DNA of 6,117 nt from an uncultured Erysipelotrichaceae bacterium (GTDB lineage Bacteria; Bacillota_I; Bacilli_A; Erysipelotrichales; Coprobacillaceae), in contig URQL01000107.1 in NCBI GenBank assembly GCA_900550005.1, positions 1 through 6,117 of the forward strand, given 5' to 3'. Made by a program: the position numbers and the translations under genes. Positions 1 to 4,939 of the stretch are shown here, in pieces; the stretch's first letter is position 1; each line of letters starts with the position of its first letter. The notes beneath the pieces are model-generated. The model ran no database searches. It was not told the origin of the DNA and saw only the letters and a list, made by a program, of their open reading frames with translations.

Positions 1-618
1 AAAAACTGAGTCTTTGATAACGAAAAAACAAGTGAAAAAGAGTATCAAAATGATTTAACTTTAAAGCAGGTAGAAGAGACACTTAAAACTTTTTTAGGTA
101 AGCAAAAACAAGTACCTCCTATTTATTCAGCAATTAAAGTTAATGGTAAAAAACTCTATGAATACGCAAGAAATAATGAAAAAGTAGAAATTGAACCAAG
201 AGATATTGAAATATATTCTTTAGAACTGTTATCTTTTGAAAAAAATGAAATAAAAATAAGAACTCATTGTTCAAAAGGAACTTATATTCGTTCATTATGC
301 GTAGATATTGCGTCTGCCTTAGGTTATCCAGGGGTGATGTCTTCTTTGATTCGTACAAAATCAGGACATTTTGCTTTAGATGATTGTATTACTTTAGAAG
401 AGTTAGAACAAAATCCAAATCAATGTATCCCTATTGAAGAAGCTTTTAAAGACTTTAAAAGTCTGATTATTGAAGATGAAAAAATTGTTTATCATGGTAA
501 AACTATCTCTTCTTCTTTAGAAGGGCAAGTTGCAATTAAAAATAAAGAAGGGAAAATATTAGCTATTTATGGACAAGTAGGAAAGAATACGTTAAAAAGT
601 GTAAGGGGGCTTTGGTAA
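1..618 (+). CDS. truB: tRNA pseudouridine(55) synthase TruB, 3' part (5' end outside window)
   Basis: TruB converts U55 of the tRNA T-loop to pseudouridine in the cytoplasm. The visible frame, read from base 10 to the TAA at 616-618, shows the family block QVPPIYSAIKVNGKKLYEYA and then KGTYIRSLCVDIASALG, RTKSGHF and the LEEL segment, followed by a C-terminal PUA-like tail. The catalytic Asp (the GTLDP region) would lie upstream of the window. Bases 1-9 in this frame read K-N-stop. The next frame reads K-T-E-S, which resembles the family T-x-S/T-x-D motif, so one T appears to be missing from the TTT run at 13-15. With it restored the text would run TESFDNEK. The defect lies at the very edge of the sequence, so a sequencing or assembly error is the likeliest cause. 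The stop overlaps the ribF start by one base (TAATG), indicating translational coupling. An ATG at 340 inside the gene is not a real start, because the conserved blocks begin well upstream. Confidence 0.93.
603..609 (+). promoter_or_regulatory. Ribosome binding site that decides the ribF start
   Basis: AAGGGGG lies 8 bases before ATG 618, inside the last codons of truB. The in-frame TTG at 612 is only 2 bases from this site, too close to be used. This favours the ATG that overlaps the truB stop. Confidence 0.7.
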
Positions 619-1544
619 TGGAAATTATTCATTTAACTTATGGTAAGTCGATTCCCAAATTAAAGCCTTTTGTGTTAGCTATTGGTTTTTTTGATGGCTT
701 ACATCTAGGACATCTTTCCTTAGTTCGTAAAGCTAAAAATTATGCAAATGAAAAAAATGTAGCATCTGCATTAATGACATTTGAACCTAATCCACTAATT
801 ACATTAGGTAAAATGAAGGAAGAACACTATTTAACAAGTTATCAAGATCGTGCAGAAATCTTAGAGAAAGAAGCTATTGATTATTTAATTATTGTTGAAT
901 TTAGTAAAGAAGTCAGTCAACTTTCACCAGAGGAATTCTATAATGCCTTTATTCAAACTTTTTCTATCAAAGGATTAGTTTGTGGCTTTGATTATCATTT
1001 TGGTAAAATGGGTAAAGGAAGTGGTAAGGATTTTGAAGAACTTTCGCACCATCAATTTCCGATTTTTATTCAAGATGAGGTGCAATTTCAAAATCAAAAA
1101 ATCAGTTCTACCCGCATTCATCAAGATTTAGTAGAAGGTAAGGTAGAAGAAGTCCATACTTTATTAACTCGACCTTATCGTATTAAAGGAGAAGTGATTA
1201 AAGGAAGACAAATAGGTAGGACCATTGGCTTCCCTACAGCAAATGTAGCCTATGGAAGCTACGCAATTCCCAAAAATGGCGTATATGGAGTAAAAGTAAA
1301 AATTAAAGATCAAGAATATATAGGTATGTGTAATATTGGTTATAATCCAACTTTTGATAAATTAGATCATCCTTCTCTAGAAGTAAATATTTTTGATTTT
1401 AATGAAGATATTTATAATCAAATTGTAGAAGTTTATTTTTATTTCTTTGTTCGTGATGAAGTGAAATTTGCTTCACCTACTGCATTGGTTGAACAACTAA
1501 AAAAAGATCGACAAACGATTAAAGACTTTTTTGTAAAAAATTAG
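618..1544 (+). CDS. ribF: Bifunctional riboflavin kinase / FAD synthetase RibF
   Basis: The 308-residue length is normal for bacterial RibF. The enzyme phosphorylates riboflavin to FMN and adenylylates FMN to FAD, using ATP in both steps, in the cytoplasm. The N-terminal nucleotidyltransferase half carries GFFDGLHLGH (residues 23-32, with the HxGH signature at 29-32) and the ISSTRI motif (162-167). The C-terminal riboflavin kinase half carries GRTIGFPTANV (200-210, including PTAN), the NGVYGV segment, NIGYNPTF (239-246) and the expected catalytic Glu at E255 in LEVNIFDF, then the family RDE-KF block near the end. All key motifs are present, so the enzyme should be active on both steps. ATG 618 is chosen over TTG 612 because of Shine-Dalgarno spacing. 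The truB-ribF order is common in Firmicutes. No FMN riboswitch or separate promoter is visible, so expression should follow truB. Confidence 0.96.
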   Translation: MEIIHLTYGKSIPKLKPFVLAIGFFDGLHLGHLSLVRKAKNYANEKNVASALMTFEPNPLITLGKMKEEHYLTSYQDRAEILEKEAIDYLIIVEFSKEVSQLSPEEFYNAFIQTFSIKGLVCGFDYHFGKMGKGSGKDFEELSHHQFPIFIQDEVQFQNQKISSTRIHQDLVEGKVEEVHTLLTRPYRIKGEVIKGRQIGRTIGFPTANVAYGSYAIPKNGVYGVKVKIKDQEYIGMCNIGYNPTFDKLDHPSLEVNIFDFNEDIYNQIVEVYFYFFVRDEVKFASPTALVEQLKKDRQTIKDFFVKN

Positions 1545-1557
1545 TCTTTTCTTTTTT
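1521..1557 (+). terminator. Intrinsic terminator at the end of truB-ribF
   Basis: AAAGACT (1521-1527) pairs perfectly with AGTCTTT (1543-1549). Inside this, TTT (1530-1532) can pair with AAA (1538-1540) after a two-base mismatch. The hairpin is followed by a T-rich tract, TTTTCTTTTTT, at 1547-1557. The left arm is coding, and the right arm starts in the ribF stop codon TAG (1542-1544). The stem is AT-rich and only moderately stable, so termination may be partial. Confidence 0.6.
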
Positions 1558-1578
1558 GCCTAAATTGATTTTAAGTGT

Positions 1579-1607
1579 TTGACAAATTGACGAAAATATA
1601 CAATAAT
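1579..1607 (+). promoter_or_regulatory. Sigma-A-type promoter of the surface operon
   Basis: A perfect -35 box TTGACA (1579-1584) is separated by exactly 17 bases from a -10 box AATAAT (1602-1607, five of six consensus bases). Transcription would start near 1614, leaving a leader of about 33 bases before ATG 1647. This rules out the in-frame GTG at 1575 as the start of the next gene. Confidence 0.75.
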
Positions 1608-1616
1608 GTGTATAAG
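1587..1616 (+). promoter_or_regulatory. Possible second, overlapping promoter
   Basis: TTGACG (1587-1592), an 18-base spacer and TATAAG (1611-1616) form a second reasonable -35/-10 pair, shifted 8-9 bases downstream of the first. The two may compete or give two closely spaced start sites. Only one may be real. Confidence 0.4.
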
Positions 1617-1633
1617 GGAAAAAATACTATTTT

Positions 1634-1638
1634 GGAGG
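1634..1638 (+). promoter_or_regulatory. Ribosome binding site fixing the start at ATG 1647
   Basis: GGAGG lies 8 bases upstream of ATG 1647, within the predicted transcript. No comparable site precedes GTG 1575. The choice also gives a clean signal peptide at the protein N-terminus. Confidence 0.85.
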
Positions 1639-1646
1639 AAGTAGAG

Positions 1647-3035
1647 ATGGAGTTATCAAAAAATGCAAAAATAAAAACACTTTTGGTGATTATTCTGGTA
1701 TCTTTTACCATGATTTTTATGCTATGTTTTAACACTTTAGCTTTAAATACATCTTACAATCGACCATGGAATACACCAACAAAATCGATTGAAGGTGGAG
1801 CTGAATTTTTAGCTAAAGATTTTATTAATCAGGGACAATATAATCCTTATCTAGAAAGATTTAATGTTGTTCCAACGAATAAAGCTAATTTATATTCACA
1901 TCAATATTGTACAGATTTACAAGCTGTTTGTCGTACTTCAGAAACAAGTTTTGCTTCTTTTAAGGCAAATGGGTTATTAAGTTTACCACTTATTTTTGAT
2001 ATCCCAGTATATGAAAATATGAAAGATTACTATGCTTTTCCTAAAGAAGGAGTAAGTTGTCCTAATTTTGGACCAAATAGTAGTCATGATCAAGTATTTG
2101 TTCAATCTTTACGTAACAAAGGGTTCCCAGAACTCTATATTGGACAATTAGCCGATTTGCATGAAAAATATCCAAATTGGACATTTAATGCCATTAAAAC
2201 AGGAATCGATTTTGAAACGGCAGTAAGTGCAGAAAAAAAAGTTTCTTATGTAGATATTAAGGGTTATTATGGACCTTATTTATATGATAAAAATTATACT
2301 AAGCCACAAGAAGGCTCAAATTGGTATTACGCTTCATGGGATGCAGTAGCTTTTTATATGGATCCACGTAATGCATTAGATGAAGGAAATATATTAATGT
2401 TCTACTCTTCAAAATTTAATAGTAATTATACCATAAGTGCAGTTCAAACTGTATTAAATAATAGTTTTATGTCAGGTAATGAATCTATTAGTGGAAATAG
2501 CTATGCTTCCATTTTCTATGAAGCAGGACGTAAAGCCAATGTCAATCCAGTTTATTTAGCTTCAAAATCTATTCAAGAAGTTGGACGTAGTGGTTCCATT
2601 TCAACAAGTGGTGAAAGTTATGAATATCGTGGACTTGTTTATCATGGACTTTATAACTTCTTTAATATAGGTGCTTATAGCAACGCTCAAAATCCTGTAT
2701 TGCAAGGTTTAGTTTATGCTAATGGTGGAGAAGAAGCCAGTGCCAATGCTTATGTTAAAGGACAAGAACCTTCAACACCTAATCCAACACCAACACCTGA
2801 TCCAACACCAACACCAACTCCTAGTGAACCAGAAGAAACAATTATGCTTGGGGATGTTAATGGAAATGGACGTATTGATGCAGCTGATTATTTAATGGTC
2901 AAAGATACGATTTTAGGTAAATACACAATGAGTGATAAACAAAAAGAAGCTGCAGATGTTAATGAAAATGGACGTATCGATGCAGCTGATTATTTAATGA
3001 TCAAAGATTGTATTTTAGGAAAAATAACATTATAA
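1647..3035 (+). CDS. Secreted glucosaminidase-family cell-wall protein with C-terminal dockerin; domain order apparently permuted
   Basis: The protein has 462 residues. A signal peptide (K5-K10 basic region, hydrophobic 11-28, cleavage likely after TLA at 32) predicts export. Residues 39-125 (RPWNTPTKSIEGGAEF, GQ at about 62, HQY at 85-87, FDIPVYENM at 117-125) match the segment that, in LytD-like N-acetylglucosaminidases (COG4193 type), I recall as the C-terminal part of the catalytic domain. Residues 159-361 match the N-terminal and central part: GFPELYI, LHEKYPNW (171-178), YMDPRN (237-242), LASKSIQEVG with candidate catalytic Glu E311, NFFNIGAY (337-344) and GLVYANGG (354-361). A Pro/Thr linker (375-399) leads to two dockerin calcium-binding repeats (403-424 and 437-458, each DxNxN...D). 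Expected role: cleaving glycan strands of peptidoglycan, held at the surface through the dockerin. C88 and C95 flank the HQY region and may form a disulfide. C27 in the signal peptide has no lipobox. It is 14 bases from the next gene, so cotranscribed. The exact bond cleaved is not proven by sequence. Confidence 0.85.
   Translation: MELSKNAKIKTLLVIILVSFTMIFMLCFNTLALNTSYNRPWNTPTKSIEGGAEFLAKDFINQGQYNPYLERFNVVPTNKANLYSHQYCTDLQAVCRTSETSFASFKANGLLSLPLIFDIPVYENMKDYYAFPKEGVSCPNFGPNSSHDQVFVQSLRNKGFPELYIGQLADLHEKYPNWTFNAIKTGIDFETAVSAEKKVSYVDIKGYYGPYLYDKNYTKPQEGSNWYYASWDAVAFYMDPRNALDEGNILMFYSSKFNSNYTISAVQTVLNNSFMSGNESISGNSYASIFYEAGRKANVNPVYLASKSIQEVGRSGSISTSGESYEYRGLVYHGLYNFFNIGAYSNAQNPVLQGLVYANGGEEASANAYVKGQEPSTPNPTPTPDPTPTPTPSEPEETIMLGDVNGNGRIDAADYLMVKDTILGKYTMSDKQKEAADVNENGRIDAADYLMIKDCILGKITL
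2782..2815 (+). repeat. 18-bp direct repeat encoding the Pro/Thr linker
   Basis: ATCCAACACCAACACC occurs at 2782-2797 and again at 2800-2815, a period of 18 bases (six codons, N/D-P-T-P-T-P). It encodes the flexible linker before the dockerin. Such a tract can expand or shrink in frame by replication slippage. Confidence 0.8.
2853..3023 (+). repeat. Near-identical dockerin repeat units (2853-2921 and 2955-3023)
   Basis: Two 69-base units 102 bases apart differ at only 7 positions by my count. Each encodes DVN-x-NGRIDAADYLM-x-KD-xx-ILGK. Calcium ligands expected at loop positions 1, 3, 5 and 12 are D403, N405, N407, D414 in the first unit and D437, N439, N441, D448 in the second. The fifth position is Asn rather than the more usual Asp in both. 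The DNA-level similarity, including third positions, suggests recent duplication or gene conversion. Confidence 0.85.
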
Positions 3036-3049
3036 ATGGAGAATAGTTT

Positions 3050-4447
3050 ATGCAGTTAATAAAAAAATTAGGAATTATTTTTACACTTATTATTTCATTA
3101 CTTTTACCATTAAATTCGGTTCATGCAGCTTCTTTTGGGGTATCTGCATCAAATAATGGTAATGGGACAACGACGGTAACCATTACCGGAGATGTTGTTG
3201 GAAATTTCTCTATCAGTGCAGGAAGTGCTGTTTATTCTGGGTGGATCGAGGGAAATTCAGTAACGCTAACTACGGGTTCAGGAACATTTACTGTTGTAGC
3301 TACTGCGATTAATGCAACGGACAGTTCATATAATTCATTAGATGGTCAATCAGCAAGTTGTACAGTAACGGTTACTGTTCCTTCTAACCCTAATGGATCA
3401 TCAGGAGGAAGTGGAGGAATCCCTGCAAATCAGCCAAGTGATAGCAGTGCACCAACAGAAACGCCATCTTCTTCAACAACGACAACAACACAAACACAAG
3501 AAGAAACACCAAAATCTTCGAATAATAACTTGTCAAGTATTACTTTAGACCATGGAGATTTACAACCTGCTTTTAATCCAAATACAACAGATTATACAGT
3601 TGATTTAGATTATACGCATACAAGTATTCATGTTGAAGCAAGTGTTGAAGATGGCAAAGCTTCAATTATTCAAGGTACAGGTGATCATGAATTAAATGAA
3701 GGGGATAATTCGATTGCTATTGTGGTACAAGCAGAAGATCATTCTGTTAAAACTTACAATATTAATGTTAAAGTACAAGCATCACCTGATTTAACAGTAA
3801 AATTAGATAATGAAGATTATAAAGTAATATCTAATTATAAAGATGTTACGTTACCAGAAACATTTGAAGATAGTAAAATTACGATTAATGATGTTGAAGT
3901 AAGATGTGTAAGAAGTCAAACTTATAATTTAGTTCTTCTTTATTTAAATAAAGGAGATGAAAATAAATTTTATATTTATGATGAAGCAAGTAATAAAGTT
4001 TTAGGGGAATACGTTACTTTATCTTATAATGAAAAAACTTATGTTGTTTATCCTGTAGATGAAGGACAAAAAAATAAAAAAGGGTTTATTTTTACGACCA
4101 TGACGATTCAAGATAAAGAAATTGCTGGATGGAAATATGAAGATGAAAAAGAAGCAGATTTCTTTGTGATCTATTTAGTGAATGATCAAGGAGCTAAAGA
4201 ATATTATCGCTATGATACAGTGGAAAATTCTTTGCAAAGATTAGAAAGTGAATCAACGATTGTACAAGATCAACTTGATCCGGTTATTTTCTATGTCATT
4301 GGTGGAGCTGTGGCTTTAGTTGTTTTAGGGATCTTAGGTTATGTATTTATTTCTAAGAAACGAAAAGTTCAGTTTGAAAGACGTGGTAAATTACAAGAGG
4401 AAGAATATGAATTTTCTCAAGAAGAAGTAGAAGACGATGAAGATTAA
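3050..4447 (+). CDS. Membrane-anchored surface protein: cohesin-/Ig-like domain, cadherin-like beta-sandwich, C-terminal TM
   Basis: The protein has 465 residues. GGAGA at 3038-3042, 7 bases before ATG 3050, supports the start. The signal peptide ends at about SVHA (23-26). Residues 28-112 are Thr/Val/Ser-rich beta-strand sequence, resembling a short cohesin- or Ig-like domain; the cohesin reading is uncertain. A Gly/Ser/Thr linker (about 113-160) includes a run of five Thr. Residues 161-242 (LSSITLDHGDL, FNPNTTDYTVDL, LNEGDNSIAIVV, AED, KTYNINVKV) fit the cadherin-like beta-sandwich family (PF12733). Residues 243-405 hold two related units (278-321 and 352-398) with TI-x-D-x-E, YL and Y-x-YD in each. 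A transmembrane helix (412-434) is followed by a basic stop-transfer KKRK and an acidic cytoplasmic tail ending EEVEDDED. No LPXTG motif is present, so anchoring is by the membrane. Being cotranscribed with a dockerin protein, it is a candidate scaffold or receptor for it. Confidence 0.8.
   Translation: MQLIKKLGIIFTLIISLLLPLNSVHAASFGVSASNNGNGTTTVTITGDVVGNFSISAGSAVYSGWIEGNSVTLTTGSGTFTVVATAINATDSSYNSLDGQSASCTVTVTVPSNPNGSSGGSGGIPANQPSDSSAPTETPSSSTTTTTQTQEETPKSSNNNLSSITLDHGDLQPAFNPNTTDYTVDLDYTHTSIHVEASVEDGKASIIQGTGDHELNEGDNSIAIVVQAEDHSVKTYNINVKVQASPDLTVKLDNEDYKVISNYKDVTLPETFEDSKITINDVEVRCVRSQTYNLVLLYLNKGDENKFYIYDEASNKVLGEYVTLSYNEKTYVVYPVDEGQKNKKGFIFTTMTIQDKEIAGWKYEDEKEADFFVIYLVNDQGAKEYYRYDTVENSLQRLESESTIVQDQLDPVIFYVIGGAVALVVLGILGYVFISKKRKVQFERRGKLQEEEYEFSQEEVEDDED
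3476..3499 (+). repeat. ACA-rich low-complexity tract encoding poly-Thr linker
   Basis: The tract is built from ACA/ACG and CAA codons and encodes five Thr followed by Q-T-Q (residues 143-150). It sits in the flexible, probably exposed linker between the two beta-sandwich domains. Copy number may vary by slippage. Confidence 0.6.
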
Positions 4448-4468
4448 ATCTTTATCGTTTTTTGTTTT
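4435..4468 (+). terminator. Intrinsic terminator of the surface operon
   Basis: CGATGAAGAT (4435-4444) pairs with ATCTTTATCG (4448-4457) in a ten-base-pair stem containing one G-T pair, with a three-base loop. It is followed directly by TTTTTTGTTTT (4458-4468). The left arm and loop include the last codons and stop of the surface protein gene. This separates the operon from the mazF-type gene downstream. Confidence 0.8.
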
Positions 4469-4496
4469 ATCTTTTTTTATTTATTAGTCAAAATTC

Positions 4497-4528
4497 TTGT
4501 CAATTCTACACAACAAAAAGCATATAGT
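4497..4528 (+). promoter_or_regulatory. Weak candidate promoter for the MazF-type gene
   Basis: TTGTCA (4497-4502) and TATAGT (4523-4528) each match the consensus well, but the 20-base spacing is longer than optimal. A promoter is expected in this interval, because a strong terminator precedes it and no other one is obvious. Confidence 0.3.
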
Positions 4529-4535
4529 ATTAATA

Positions 4536-4540
4536 GGGAG
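4536..4540 (+). promoter_or_regulatory. Ribosome binding site for the GTG start at 4550
   Basis: GGGAG lies 9 bases before GTG 4550. With this start, residue numbering lines up exactly with the Bacillus subtilis MazF sequence as I recall it (R25 at the same position), which supports a GTG start. Confidence 0.7.
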
Positions 4541-4549
4541 TGAGCAAGA

Positions 4550-4888
4550 GTGAGTATTGTACGAGGAGAAATCTATTATGCTGATTTATCGCCGGTTGTT
4601 GGAAGTGAACAAGGTGGCTATAGACCAGTTTTAATATTACAAAATAATAAAGGGAATCGTTTTTCAACAACAGTGATTGTTGCACCCATTTCATCTAAGA
4701 TACAAAAAAATAAGATACCGACACATGTCCTAATTGAAAATGAAGAATTAGATCGTAAATCCATTGTCCTTTTAGAACAAATCCGCACGATCGATAAGAA
4801 AAGGATCTTTGATAAAGTGGGGAAAGTGTCAGAAGAAAAGATGAAACTCATTAATGAAGCAATCAAAACAAGTTTAGATATAAAATAA
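4550..4888 (+). CDS. mazF: MazF/EndoA (PemK-type) mRNA interferase toxin
   Basis: The 112 residues are close to the usual length of Gram-positive MazF, a sequence-specific, ribosome-independent endoribonuclease that cuts mRNA in the cytoplasm. Family blocks are RGEIYYADLSPVVGSEQGG (5-23), RPVLILQN (25-32), GNRFS (35-39), VIVAPIS (42-48), PTHV and LLEQIRTIDKKR. The catalytic Arg is present as R25. The position of the B. subtilis catalytic Thr (T48) is Ser here, a conservative change that keeps the hydroxyl. No MazE/EndoAI antitoxin gene is adjacent: the 102-base gap upstream has no room for one, and the upstream gene is a surface protein ended by a terminator. The next gene downstream is a membrane protein. 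The toxin is therefore either an orphan or controlled by a distant antitoxin. No terminator is visible after it, so some read-through into the next gene is possible. Confidence 0.95.
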   Translation: MSIVRGEIYYADLSPVVGSEQGGYRPVLILQNNKGNRFSTTVIVAPISSKIQKNKIPTHVLIENEELDRKSIVLLEQIRTIDKKRIFDKVGKVSEEKMKLINEAIKTSLDIK

Positions 4889-4909
4889 TTTCAAATTTAG
4901 TAAGGGAGA

Positions 4910-4918
4910 TGGTATAAT
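4910..4918 (+). promoter_or_regulatory. Extended -10 promoter for the membrane protein gene
   Basis: TGGTATAAT is a perfect extended -10 element (TGn plus TATAAT at 4913-4918). The -35 match is poor (TTTCAA at 4889-4894, 18-base spacer), as is usual for extended -10 promoters. Transcription would begin near 4925, right at the AGGAGG (4926-4931), so the leader would be only about 15 bases. Confidence 0.65.
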
Positions 4919-4939
4919 AAACAAAAGGAGGATTACTCT

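Noticed and set aside
7..9. TGA read as Trp (Mollicutes-type code)
   Set aside because: Every other Trp in the window is TGG and no other in-frame TGA occurs. A single-base frameshift restores a family motif better.
140..358. Minus-strand open frame of 72 codons
   Set aside because: It lies entirely opposite conserved truB sequence, has no ribosome binding site, and its composition is that of an antisense shadow.
612..617. TTG 612 as the ribF start
   Set aside because: Only 2 bases separate it from the Shine-Dalgarno sequence; ATG 618 has normal spacing and overlaps the truB stop.
1575..1646. GTG 1575 as start of the glucosaminidase gene
   Set aside because: It lies upstream of the -35 box, lacks a ribosome binding site, and would put a 24-residue extension before a normal signal peptide. 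ATG 1647 has a well-spaced GGAGG.
1545..1646. Riboswitch or small RNA between ribF and the surface operon
   Set aside because: The interval is filled by the terminator tail, promoter boxes and ribosome binding site. No structured element or conserved riboswitch core is visible.
1716..1752. Lipoprotein signal around C27 of the dockerin protein
   Set aside because: The preceding residues are F-M-L, without the small residue needed at -1 of a lipobox. A standard cleavage after TLA (residue 32) fits better.
4280..4447. LPXTG sortase anchor at the end of the surface protein
   Set aside because: The helix, basic residues and tail are present, but no LPXTG-like motif precedes the helix, and the acidic tail is long for a sorting signal.
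4497..4513. TTGT...ACAA inverted repeat as a toxin operator
   Set aside because: Only four bases pair on each side, which is expected by chance in AT-rich DNA.
4618..4866. Minus-strand open frame of 82 codons, considered as a possible antitoxin
   Set aside because: It is antisense to the conserved mazF-type coding region, with no promoter or ribosome binding site and no resemblance to MazE-type proteins.
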